From assembly GCF_000269865.1 (NCBI RefSeq), contig NZ_AKKV01000021.1:149432-213431 (forward strand): a DNA stretch of 64,000 bases. Reading direction: 5' to 3'. Both the position numbers and the translations under genes were made by a program. Numbering within the stretch: the first letter of the stretch is position 1; the number at the start of each line of letters is the position of its first letter. The DNA is from Fictibacillus macauensis ZFHKF-1 (lineage in GTDB: Bacteria > Bacillota > Bacilli > Bacillales > Fictibacillaceae). Below, one piece after another: positions 27,162-35,048 of this stretch. The notes beneath the pieces are model-generated. The model saw only the letters and a list, made by a program, of their open reading frames with translations, was not told where the DNA came from and searched no databases.

Positions 27162-28054
27162 ACTTTTTGTTCCTCTTCTTCATGATGGTGATGGTGGTGA
27201 TGATGATGACCATGATCGTGGTCATGATCGTGATGGTGATGATGGTCAATATGCTCCATCGCATCAATACGATATTGACACGTATCACAATTCATTTTCA
27301 CTTCACCCTGTAGCACTTCCGCAACACGATCGAATAAAATGGTTTCTAGCTCTGGATGAAAGCCGAAATAGTTTGCTAGTTCAAACGTATGCTGCGGATA
27401 CTGTGTCGTAAAATCATCCACCATTTTTTCCAGACGGTTAATTAAAATGCCAGTAAATAAGAAATAAGGTAAAATAATGACTTTTTTAGCACCTAGTTTC
27501 AAACAACGCTCTACGGCTTGGGCAACTAAAGGATCTGTTACGCCCATAAAGGCTGGCTCTACGAGTGTATAGTCTAATTTTTCCCATAGAAGGCGGGCAA
27601 TTTTATAAAGATCACTATTTGCATCCGGATCACTGCCACCACGACCTAATAAGATGACAGCCGTATCTTTAGCAGGTGCTGCTGTATTCTCACCTAATTC
27701 TTCTAACCGTTGTTGTAAAATGGTAAATGTAGCTTCATGAATACCGATGGGACGTCCATAAGCAAAGCTCACATGAGGATAGGTTTCTTTTGCTTCATCG
27801 ATTGCTGCTGGAATATGAATTTTTGAATGACCAGCTGGCAAGAGCATAATAGGCACGACCGCTACACTTGTTGCGCCTTTTTTCACACACGTTTCAATTC
27901 CTTGATGAATTGTAGGTGCCTCAAATTCTAAAAAACACGTTTCCACTAAAAGCGTAGGATCCATTTTCGGTATCATATTTTTTATAAATGACCGAACTTG
28001 TTCATTACCTTCTTGATCTCGACTGCCATGACCTACCATTAATACTGCTCTCAT
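27158..28054 (-). CDS. cbiX: Sirohydrochlorin cobaltochelatase with Fe-S motif and His-rich tail
   Basis: A 298-residue long-form CbiX that inserts cobalt into sirohydrochlorin. Two chelatase halves are present: MVGHGSRDQEGNEQVRSF with its active-site His, and VILLGRGGSDPDANSDLYK in the second half. The C-terminus has MNCDTC, the MxCxxC motif that holds a [4Fe-4S] cluster in B. megaterium CbiX. A stretch of about 25 His and Asp residues follows and may store or deliver cobalt. AAAGGAGG precedes the ATG. Confidence 0.95.
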   Translation of the reverse strand: MRAVLMVGHGSRDQEGNEQVRSFIKNMIPKMDPTLLVETCFLEFEAPTIHQGIETCVKKGATSVAVVPIMLLPAGHSKIHIPAAIDEAKETYPHVSFAYGRPIGIHEATFTILQQRLEELGENTAAPAKDTAVILLGRGGSDPDANSDLYKIARLLWEKLDYTLVEPAFMGVTDPLVAQAVERCLKLGAKKVIILPYFLFTGILINRLEKMVDDFTTQYPQHTFELANYFGFHPELETILFDRVAEVLQGEVKMNCDTCQYRIDAMEHIDHHHHHDHDHDHGHHHHHHHHHEEEEQKV

Positions 28055-28075
28055 TGTTTTCCTCCTTTAATATCT

Positions 28076-29704
28076 TTAATCGCCACAAGGGGCAGGTTCT
28101 AACTCAATGACTGGTGCCATATCTTTATGCTTAAAGCCTTGCACTGATTGAACACGTTTGAAAAATTTAAAGAAACGTTCATTTGGGTGACCTTTTTCTT
28201 TATATTCCTCAATAACAGCGGTTACAAGGTTAACAAGATCCTCAGGTTCTACGCCTTCCATTACAGGTTGGGCAGAATGAGCGGTACGGCTTAATGGCTT
28301 TCCACCTAAAAACAGGTCAAACTTCCCTTTTCTAAACACGATTCCAATATCTTCTTGAACGCCTCCGTAGCAAGCCATGCCACAGCCATTAAAGCCAAGC
28401 TTTAGCTCTTTCGGTAAACTCATACCACCAAGCTCTTCTTGTAACTGCTCAACATAGGGAATTGAATCATGCTTTTCACCATCACAAAAATCACATGCTT
28501 TTATTTGCAACACATCGCCCGCTGGAAGCAATAAAAATCCTTCCCGTTCAAGACGGCTCGTAATGACTTCTGGAGTAGCAGTAGAAAGCGATACTTTAAT
28601 ATAATGATGCGGCGTATATTCCATCTCCCCATCATCCCCAACAATTTCAGCCAATGTTAGCAGCTGCTTCGATGTGAATTTTTTATTCACTATACCTGGA
28701 CTAACGCCAAATTCAAGAATGGATTCCATGCGATTTGAGCGATGTTGTGTTTCTAAGACAGGTTCCGCTTGCTCACCCGCCACGAGTGATAGCGCTTCGG
28801 TCGCAAGCGCCAAAGAATCCATCGCAACCGCTTTCTTGTCAGTTGATGCAATTGGTAGCGCTTCCTCTTCTTCGTCTTGTAATGCCCATGGCTCATTTTC
28901 TTTGCGCAATCGTTCATGTGGCTTTAACCGTTGTTTCTCTGTATTTAGCGTATACTTACGCTGATATCCTCGCGGTGTAATTAACTTATTGTCATCGTAT
29001 AAAAAGGTTTGTGAATTTCCAACAATAACAGTCGTTAACATTCCGATATCATGGTTAAGCATCTCTGCTAAATTCGTAATGATCACTTCCTCTCGTTCAC
29101 GATACGCACTTTTCACAAGACCAACTGGCGTTTCAGGTGAGCGATGTTGCAGTAATATCCGCTGTGCTTCTACAATTTGTCGCGTTCTTCTTCCACTTTT
29201 CGGATTATAAAAAGCGATTACAAAATCTGCTTCTGCAGCAGCTTGAATTCTTTTTTCTATGAGTTTCCATGGCGTTAAGTGATCGCTTAAACTAATCGTA
29301 CACGCATCATGCATAACTGGTGCTCCTAGAAGCGAAGCACACGAATTGATCGCTGAAATGCCTGGAATGACCTCAACCGTAACACCGGTACTTTCCTTCC
29401 AGCCTCGTTCCACAAGAACCTCATAAACAAGTCCACTCATACCGTATACGCCCGCATCACCACTTGAAATGACAGCAACTGTCTGACCTTCTTCTGCAAG
29501 TTTCACAGCAGCCTGAGCACGGCTCACTTCTTCCGACATGCCTGTACTAATAATTTTCTGATCCGTAATGAGCCCTTGAATTAACTCCACATACGTTTTA
29601 TATCCTACGATACAGTCGCTCTCTTGGAACGCCTGCTTCGCACGTTCTGTAATATGATCATAGCTTCCCGGCCCAAATCCGATGATGAGCAATTTCCCTT
29701 TCAT
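28076..29704 (-). CDS. cbiH60: Cobalt-precorrin-3 C17-methyltransferase with ferredoxin/nitrite-reductase-like domain (CbiH60)
   Basis: A protein of about 542 residues. Residues 1 to ~245 are CbiH, the ring-contracting C17 methylase (IIGFGPGSYDHIT, VISSGDAGVYGMSG, EVIPGISAINSCASLLGAP). After a low-complexity linker comes a nitrite/sulfite-reductase-like domain with KACDFCDGE and LGFNGCGMACYGGVQEDIG, whose Cys residues suit a [4Fe-4S] cluster. This equals CbiH60 of B. megaterium. ATG 29704 follows AAGGAGG by eight bases; the ORF could be extended by eight residues but that start precedes the ribosome binding site. Confidence 0.93.
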   Translation of the reverse strand: MKGKLLIIGFGPGSYDHITERAKQAFQESDCIVGYKTYVELIQGLITDQKIISTGMSEEVSRAQAAVKLAEEGQTVAVISSGDAGVYGMSGLVYEVLVERGWKESTGVTVEVIPGISAINSCASLLGAPVMHDACTISLSDHLTPWKLIEKRIQAAAEADFVIAFYNPKSGRRTRQIVEAQRILLQHRSPETPVGLVKSAYREREEVIITNLAEMLNHDIGMLTTVIVGNSQTFLYDDNKLITPRGYQRKYTLNTEKQRLKPHERLRKENEPWALQDEEEEALPIASTDKKAVAMDSLALATEALSLVAGEQAEPVLETQHRSNRMESILEFGVSPGIVNKKFTSKQLLTLAEIVGDDGEMEYTPHHYIKVSLSTATPEVITSRLEREGFLLLPAGDVLQIKACDFCDGEKHDSIPYVEQLQEELGGMSLPKELKLGFNGCGMACYGGVQEDIGIVFRKGKFDLFLGGKPLSRTAHSAQPVMEGVEPEDLVNLVTAVIEEYKEKGHPNERFFKFFKRVQSVQGFKHKDMAPVIELEPAPCGD

Positions 29705-29737
29705 CTTTGTAGCCTCCTTTTTCCACATCTGTCCTCG

Positions 29738-30124
29738 TTATACCGTTTCTTTTTTCTTATCTTTTTCAATACCGCGCACACGTTCAGTTGAACCTGCACT
29801 ATGCAGAACTTCTTCACTGTACTCATAAATTAAATGCTGTTGAAGTGGCACGCCATCTCGTAAATGTTCTGTAACGATGCTCCGCGCTATTTGTTCATCT
29901 GGCACACTATACCAAGCTCCCTCTGGATAAACAATGGCCACACAAGCATCCTTACAGCGACCATTACAGCGTGTGCGTGTCGTATGAATCGTCTGATCAA
30001 GTCCTTGTTTTGTAATCTCATCACGAAGGGCGACAGTAACTTCTTCGCCTCCCTTTTTGTTACAGCTTGAGCCATTACAAATGAGTACATGATGCTTCAT
30101 ACCATTTAAATTCCATGTCGTCAT
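29738..30124 (-). CDS. cbiW: Thioredoxin-like [2Fe-2S] ferredoxin of the cobalamin operon (CbiW)
   Basis: A protein of about 128 residues with a [2Fe-2S] thioredoxin-like ferredoxin fold: VLICNGSSCNKKGG, then TRTRCNGRCKDACVAIVYPEG, a four-Cys set typical of the family. It opens the operon just as cbiW does in B. megaterium. It may pass electrons to CbiH60 or to the reductive steps; this is inference. ATG 30124 lies eight bases after GGAG; GTG 30133 lies too close to the site. Confidence 0.88.
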   Translation of the reverse strand: MTTWNLNGMKHHVLICNGSSCNKKGGEEVTVALRDEITKQGLDQTIHTTRTRCNGRCKDACVAIVYPEGAWYSVPDEQIARSIVTEHLRDGVPLQQHLIYEYSEEVLHSAGSTERVRGIEKDKKKETV

Positions 30125-30154
30125 TAAAACCACTCCACTCTATTAAAAGTACAA

Positions 30155-30233
30155 TACAAAAAAGGCGCTCTATGTGCGAGCCCCCTTAATCATTACTTAC
30201 TATCAATCTCGGAGGTAACACATAGACCGCCTT
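30155..30233 (-). terminator. Riboswitch-controlled terminator before cbiW
   Basis: Minus-strand arms 30233-30219 and 30176-30162 pair at 14 of 15 positions (AAGGCGGTCTATGTG with CACATAGAGCGCCTT) and are followed by T6. The 42-nt loop contains CCTCCGAGA, which is complementary over nine bases to TCTCGGAGG in a hairpin at 30308-30300 nearer the aptamer. This is the likely expression platform. Confidence 0.82.
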
Positions 30234-30325
30234 GCACTATTAGCAAAGTTGATCCGCATTATACAGTCAACGACCTATATCTGTACATACAACATTCTCC
30301 CTCCGAGAATTGTATAGCTACTTTA

Positions 30326-30485
30326 AAAGCAGGTCTCCTGGCTTGCACTTCACTTGAACTCCATCTCCTTCCCGGCCAGTGGCTAGTGGACTATGATAGG
30401 TTCATCTGTGCTTACAGTAACGGGGGCTGCACCGGACTTTCACCGGTTTCCCTATTATCTCAATAACATTGAGCACTCTTAAAGA
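30326..30485 (-). ncRNA. Cobalamin riboswitch aptamer
   Basis: On the minus strand the sequence reads AATAGGGAAACCGGTGAAAG, TCCGGTGCAGCCCCCG and TTACTGTAAGC, and ends with the B12 box AAGCCAGGAGACCTGC (30344-30329). These are the conserved parts of the adenosylcobalamin class. It precedes cbiW by about 200 nt with a terminator between them, so coenzyme B12 should switch the operon off by premature termination. Confidence 0.95.
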
Positions 30486-30692
30486 AATATGCAATTTATA
30501 AATCTTCTTTCCTAAACCTACTATACTTTCAGGAAATTCACAATAGTTATTTAAAGTAGAGAAGACCAATCATAGACTAGAAAATCCTCCTATAATCGTC
30601 GTGATCAAGGATTGTTCTCTTGCAAAAAAATGATTTCTCCCAATCTTCACTATGGAAATTTTATTAAATTTTCACCATTTTGTACAAATAAC

Positions 30693-30721
30693 TTCAAACA
30701 TATGGTAAAAAGCAGTATAAT
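30693..30721 (+). promoter_or_regulatory. Sigma-A promoter of rodA
   Basis: TTCAAA (30693-30698), a 17-bp spacer and TATAAT (30716-30721). Transcription should begin near 30728, downstream of the first in-frame ATG at 30724, which rules that ATG out as a start. Confidence 0.65.
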
Positions 30722-30783
30722 AAATGGATAGTTTTCTAACGAGCATCTTATTGTTCAACAAATTAAAGAAGAAGGTCATAGAT

Positions 30784-31968
30784 GTGCAGGAGATTAAAGA
30801 GTTTTTTTCCAAATTAGATTATGGTTTATTATTTTTTCTGTTTCTATTTAGCATTATTAGCTGTCTTTTTGTATTTAGTGGTCAGCAAACAGGACAGTAT
30901 GAAGCAAACTTTGTGCCAAAACAAATAGGATGGTATGTCTTTAGTATATTGCTCATGTTAGCCGTTGCCTTTCTAGATTTTGATCAATTAAAACGGCTCT
31001 CTTGGTATATATTTGGTTTTGTACTTGTATTTATTATTATCCTAAGATTCTCACCCGAATCAATCGCTAAGCCCATTAACGGTTCAAAGGCTTGGTTTCA
31101 ACTTCCGTTACTAGGTTCATTTCAGCCCTCTGAATTTATGAAAATTGCCTTTATTATTTTATTAAGTAATATGGCTGAAAAGCATAATGAACGCTACATA
31201 GCTCGTACTATTTCATCTGATTTTCGACTTATTGGTAAAATGACCCTTGTTTGCCTTGTTCCTTTTATATTCGTTTATATTCAACCTGATACTGGAATGA
31301 TTATGTTATATTTAGCGATTATCATTCCTATCCTTATAACATCAGGTATTAGTTGGAAAATCATTGCTGCCGTTGCTGCCTTACCGACCATTATTCTTTC
31401 AACCTTACTCGTTCTATACTTTAAGTACAACGATTTTTTTGAATCGCAACTGCTATCGCTCGTTCAAAATCATCAACGTGAACGCATTAATGGATGGTTA
31501 AAGCCCTACGAATATGTGAATGAAGGCTATCAAACGAAGCAGGCCATTACTGCCATAGGATCTGGCATGGTTTCTGGAAAAGGCTGGACAGAAGGTAATA
31601 TGTATGTTCCGGAAGCACATACTGATTTTATTTTTTCTATGATTGGCGAAGATCTTGGTTTCGTCGGAACAGCTGCTGTCGTTACTTTATATTTTATTCT
31701 TATGTACAAAATCATCGGTATTGCTCACGGTAGTAAAAATTCCTTCGGGGGCTATATGTGTGCGGGTATTGTTGGAGTATTATCATTTCAAGCCTTTCAA
31801 AATATCGGTATGAATATCGGTCTCTTGCCGGTAACAGGGGTAACATTGCCCTTTTTAAGTTACGGTGGAAGTTCGCTTCTATCTAACATGATTCTTATGG
31901 GTCTTGTTGTAGGTGTCAAAGTACAAACGCGGAAATTCATGTTTGAAGTCAATGATTTAAAAATGTAA
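30784..31968 (+). CDS. rodA: SEDS peptidoglycan glycosyltransferase (RodA/FtsW family)
   Basis: A SEDS protein of about 394 residues with ten membrane segments. It polymerises lipid II into glycan strands together with a class B PBP. Conserved parts include FQPSEFMKIAFIILL, QPDTGMIMLYLAI, GSGMVSGKGWTEGN, PEAHTDFIFSMIGEDLGFVG and PVTGVTLPFLSYGGSSLLSNM. The sequence is closer to RodA than to FtsW or SpoVE, but a duplicated family member is possible. GTG 30784 follows AAGG by eight bases; the ATG at 30724 lies before the predicted transcript start. Confidence 0.85.
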   Translation: MQEIKEFFSKLDYGLLFFLFLFSIISCLFVFSGQQTGQYEANFVPKQIGWYVFSILLMLAVAFLDFDQLKRLSWYIFGFVLVFIIILRFSPESIAKPINGSKAWFQLPLLGSFQPSEFMKIAFIILLSNMAEKHNERYIARTISSDFRLIGKMTLVCLVPFIFVYIQPDTGMIMLYLAIIIPILITSGISWKIIAAVAALPTIILSTLLVLYFKYNDFFESQLLSLVQNHQRERINGWLKPYEYVNEGYQTKQAITAIGSGMVSGKGWTEGNMYVPEAHTDFIFSMIGEDLGFVGTAAVVTLYFILMYKIIGIAHGSKNSFGGYMCAGIVGVLSFQAFQNIGMNIGLLPVTGVTLPFLSYGGSSLLSNMILMGLVVGVKVQTRKFMFEVNDLKM

Positions 31969-31969
31969 A

Positions 31970-32010
31970 AAAGGAAAGTCTCTGTATGAAGTGGAGACTT
32001 TCCTTTTTTA
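31970..32010 (+). terminator. Intrinsic terminator after rodA
   Basis: AAGGAAAGTCTC pairs with GAGACTTTCCTT and is followed by T6. Confidence 0.9.
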
Positions 32011-32023
32011 TTTACTGCCAGGC

Positions 32024-32050
32024 ACTCTTTACTTTCCTAGTAATACGCTA
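32024..32050 (+). promoter_or_regulatory. Possible sigma-K promoter of the small Cys-rich gene pair
   Basis: AC (32024-32025), a 16-bp gap and AATACGCTA (32042-32050) match the sigma-K pattern AC-N16/17-CATANNNTA except for the first base of the -10. The start codon is 35 bp further on. Confidence 0.4.
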
Positions 32051-32085
32051 TAGGTAAATGCCCTTATGAGAGGAGCGTACTGTCT

Positions 32086-32355
32086 ATGAATGAATGCTCG
32101 ACCTGTAATTGTCTATGCCAACAGTTAGATGCTTCTAAACGAGGGAAAACCTTTTTTATATTTTTACAAGGAGCACTCTTACCCTTAGGGATTAGCATTG
32201 CAACGCCTCCAGCATCTACGTTATTTACATTAGTTAGCCATGATGCTTCTTCGTGTTGTGTTATCTTTTCCTTTCTCGGTGCTTCTGGAGAACCTCGCAT
32301 TCTCATTTTAGACTGTCGACAAATTGCTGCTATTGTTCCTGGTATTCTTACGTAA
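32086..32355 (+). CDS. Small Cys-rich CotY/CotZ-like protein 1
   Basis: An 89-residue protein, MNECSTCNCLCQQ at the start, then ASTLFTLVSHDASSCCVIFSFLG and ILILDCRQIAAIVPG. It has no signal peptide or membrane helix. The strand pattern around SCCV and the later DC motif recall the C-terminal part of the CotY/CotZ crust and exosporium proteins (SCAVLRVL ... VDLSCFCAI). It lies 20 bp before a related gene. A strong GAGAGGAG site precedes the ATG. I infer a spore-surface protein; I recall no named family. Confidence 0.72.
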   Translation: MNECSTCNCLCQQLDASKRGKTFFIFLQGALLPLGISIATPPASTLFTLVSHDASSCCVIFSFLGASGEPRILILDCRQIAAIVPGILT

Positions 32356-32375
32356 CGATTAAGGGAGGATAAAAA

Positions 32376-32633
32376 ATGAGTGTACAATGTTGTTCTTGCG
32401 GAAGTTGTCTTTGTGATTGGTTTCAAACAACACAAGCAGGCACCAACTTTTTATTAATTCCAAAAGCACAAAGCAATCCGTATCCTATTTTATTTACCTT
32501 TGTGTCTTATTGCGTAGATTCTTGTTGTGTAACCCTAGAATTTCCTGGGCCAGGGCGACCTGCTATTTTCATTGTAGATTGTTCAAAACTTGCTGGTGTT
32601 ATTCCTTTAGCTACACCAGCTGACCTTGCCTAA
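32376..32633 (+). CDS. Small Cys-rich CotY/CotZ-like protein 2
   Basis: An 85-residue protein beginning MSVQCCSCGSCLCDWF, followed by PILFTFVSYCVDSCCVTLEF and AIFIVDCSKLAGVIP. It is a clear relative of its 89-residue neighbour and of the first ~70 residues of the propeller protein at 10839-11972, with which it shares the CxCD motif. GGGAGG lies seven bases before the ATG. The two small genes form an operon. Cys clusters suit cross-linked assembly on the spore surface. Confidence 0.72.
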   Translation: MSVQCCSCGSCLCDWFQTTQAGTNFLLIPKAQSNPYPILFTFVSYCVDSCCVTLEFPGPGRPAIFIVDCSKLAGVIPLATPADLA

Positions 32634-32659
32634 CTCGTTACTTCTTGCCAATAGCACCC

Positions 32660-33331
32660 CTAACCTTTGTCCCGCACTACACCTAAAATAAACCCATCAT
32701 AACCTTTAATGCCAACGGTTTGTAGCGCCGTTGCCTCAAGTCTACCTTCAGACTGCAACTGTTGAAGAAGTGCTCGAGATCCTATAACACTCTGATCCTT
32801 ACTTTCTTCGTCAATAACGTGACCTTCTCTAACAACATTATCGATGACGATGATGCTACCTGGCTGCGAAAGCGTAAGTGCCCATTGAAGATAGTGAGGA
32901 TTATTTCCTTTATCTGCATCAATAAAGATTAGATCAAAAGATTGTTCCTCTTTCGCAGCAAGCAGTGGAAGTAGCTTAAGTGCAGGGCCAACCTTAATTT
33001 CAACTAACGAAGCTACGTTTGTTCGTTGCAAATTACGTAGCGCCACATCGGCATGCTTTTGTTCATATTCAAGCGTAATAAGCTTGCCATCCTGCGGTAA
33101 TGCTCGTGCCATCCAAATCGTACTATAGCCGCCAAGCGTGCCAATTTCTAAAATTCGCTTTGCTCCTTTTATTTTTGCTAGTAAGTATAAAAACTTTCCT
33201 TGACTAGCCGACACATCAATAGGTGGTAATCCTGCTTCTCTATTCGCTTCTAGAACCTCATCCATCGCTTCTTCCACCATATGTAGCGACTGCGTTAAAT
33301 AAGCATCAACGTCTTTCCAAACGTTCTTCAC
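32660..33331 (-). CDS. O-methyltransferase (caffeoyl-CoA/catechol type)
   Basis: A 223-residue class I SAM methyltransferase of the Methyltransf_3 family. ILEIGTLGGYSTIWMARAL is SAM motif I, LITLEYEQKHADVA follows, and DLIFIDADKGNNPHYLQWAL contains the metal-binding Asp residues. GSIIVIDNVVREGHV carries another ligand. The acceptor is not known. GTG 33331 follows AGGAGG by nine bases and overlaps the end of the upstream hydrolase gene by 26 bases, so the two are co-translated. Confidence 0.88.
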   Translation of the reverse strand: MKNVWKDVDAYLTQSLHMVEEAMDEVLEANREAGLPPIDVSASQGKFLYLLAKIKGAKRILEIGTLGGYSTIWMARALPQDGKLITLEYEQKHADVALRNLQRTNVASLVEIKVGPALKLLPLLAAKEEQSFDLIFIDADKGNNPHYLQWALTLSQPGSIIVIDNVVREGHVIDEESKDQSVIGSRALLQQLQSEGRLEATALQTVGIKGYDGFILGVVRDKG

Positions 33332-34118
33332 TAAGTACTACCTCCTGTGTAAGAAAGGATTGAAGACATTTTGTATAGGTTTCTCGTTCCTCCGCACTAG
33401 GCGCATGGCCAGAATGTTCAAATTCAACAAACTGTGCGCCTTGAATGAGATGCGCAGTTTCCCTTCCGTAATGTGGTGGATTGAGTCCATCATGTTTCCC
33501 ACTAATGACAAGCGTTGTTGCTGTAACCCTCGAAAGAACTGTTCGAAAATCAAAATGCGTGATGGCATTTTGAGCGGCTTGACGCTCAATCTCACTCCAA
33601 ACATATACTTGCGGTTCAATTTTCATTGCCCACTCCATTACTTTCTTTACATCATGGTATATATATGGAACAAGATGATTCATGACTTCTTCTTGTGGGA
33701 TATCATGTAACGTTTCTTTATGCTGTTCGATCAGTTCCGCTATAGATGACGATTGACTGTAGGATTTCGTGACAACAAGAATAAGCTTTTCAATGCGCTC
33801 GGGAACTTCAGAAGCTACTCCTTGTGCGATATAACTTCCCATCGACACACCGAGTAGTGATGCTTTCGCTAGATGTAACGCATCCATAAAAGCAATCACA
33901 TCTTGAATAAGGTCGGAAAGTGTAAATTGCGCTGGCTTTTGGGAGCATCCATGTCCTCGTGCATCGAGCGCAATGACGCGGTAATGAGCTTGAAGTGCTT
34001 CTTTTTCTATTTCCATCGTCTGCTGGTCACCACCAAGTCCGTGAAGCAAAAGGACTGGCTCTCCCTGCCCGCATTCTTCATAATAAAGTTGAATACCATT
34101 TACTTGAATTGTCGGCAT
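33306..34118 (-). CDS. Alpha/beta hydrolase
   Basis: A hydrolase of about 270 residues. VLLLHGLGGDQQTME is the oxyanion region, LLGVSMGSYIAQG holds the nucleophile Ser (G-x-S-x-G), GKHDGLNPP has the acid, and FEHSGHAPSAEERE has the catalytic His. It resembles 3-oxoadipate-enol-lactonase and MhpC-type enzymes, but the substrate is open. ATG 34118 follows AAGGAGAG; the ORF could reach 34160 without a ribosome binding site. It forms a pair with the downstream O-methyltransferase. Confidence 0.85.
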   Translation of the reverse strand: MPTIQVNGIQLYYEECGQGEPVLLLHGLGGDQQTMEIEKEALQAHYRVIALDARGHGCSQKPAQFTLSDLIQDVIAFMDALHLAKASLLGVSMGSYIAQGVASEVPERIEKLILVVTKSYSQSSSIAELIEQHKETLHDIPQEEVMNHLVPYIYHDVKKVMEWAMKIEPQVYVWSEIERQAAQNAITHFDFRTVLSRVTATTLVISGKHDGLNPPHYGRETAHLIQGAQFVEFEHSGHAPSAEERETYTKCLQSFLTQEVVLSEERLERR

Positions 34119-34187
34119 TATTCTACTCTCCTTTTCTTCTCTTTTCCCCACCTTCGACAAGTTTCTCTCAAATCCTTTTTGTCGCTT

Positions 34188-34922
34188 TTAGCGAAGAAAA
34201 TGGGTAAATGAAACCATCATGAGAAAACCAAGAATAAACGACAAGGTCGATACGCGCTCATTGCCATCACCGTGACTTTCCGGAATAAGTTCCTTATAGA
34301 CGATAAAAAGCATGGAACCTGCCGCAAATGCTAATCCATAAGGAATAATAAAAGCAAAAGATTGTCCAAATAAGACCCCTACAAGCGCTGCTATTAATTC
34401 TACGCAAGCCGTTAATGAGGCAAGCATTGTTGCTTTGAATGGTGAAACGTTTTGTGTCATTAAAAACAGCGCAATCAAAAACCCTTCTGGGATATTTTGC
34501 AAACCAATTGCAAAAGCGACGACCGGCGCTAGATCCGTAGCACCACCTGCATAACTAATGCCTACCGATAACCCCTCTGGCAAATTATGAAGCGACATTG
34601 CAATGAAAAACAGAAAAAAACTTGACTTCGTTTCTAACGAAAGATTATTTTGTAAGTCCACATGCGGCAACGTACTTTCTAGAAGTGTTAATACGAACGT
34701 TCCAACTAACACGCCTACAATTAACACAAAAACATTCGATAGCTTGATAGCTGATGGAATTAATCCATAGGCGGAAGCAGCCACCATAATCCCAGCCGTG
34801 TATGCTAGCAGGATATCTTTTCCTTTATGTGTTACGTTTTTAATAAAAAAGACCGGCAGTGCCCCAATTGTCGTACATAGCGATGAAAACACAATGGAAC
34901 TAAAAATCATCATATTCACCAC
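34188..34922 (-). CDS. ZIP-family divalent metal transporter
   Basis: A 244-residue transporter with eight predicted helices. The paired motifs SLHNLPEGLSVG and GLQNIPEGFLIA on helices 4 and 5 form the binuclear metal centre of ZIP proteins. A short His/Gly stretch (ESHGDGNE) lies near the end. ZIP proteins bring Zn or Fe into the cytosol. The start is uncertain: GTG 34922 has no good ribosome binding site, and ATG codons 6-9 bases on are alternatives. No Zur box was recognised. Confidence 0.85.
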   Translation of the reverse strand: MVNMMIFSSIVFSSLCTTIGALPVFFIKNVTHKGKDILLAYTAGIMVAASAYGLIPSAIKLSNVFVLIVGVLVGTFVLTLLESTLPHVDLQNNLSLETKSSFFLFFIAMSLHNLPEGLSVGISYAGGATDLAPVVAFAIGLQNIPEGFLIALFLMTQNVSPFKATMLASLTACVELIAALVGVLFGQSFAFIIPYGLAFAAGSMLFIVYKELIPESHGDGNERVSTLSFILGFLMMVSFTHFLR

Positions 34923-35048
34923 AGCATGTCCCCTAACCCATGAATCTATTACAGCTTATGATGAGAAGTCTCCTTTTAAAACTTTCTTCTTTTTTTCACC
35001 TTTCCTCATATGCTTTTAGAAACAAAATCAATAGAAAGAGGTGATGCA

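Noticed and set aside
27055..27411. Frames with long Asp/Met/Val runs opposite cbiX
   Set aside because: They read the complement of the His-rich CbiX tail.
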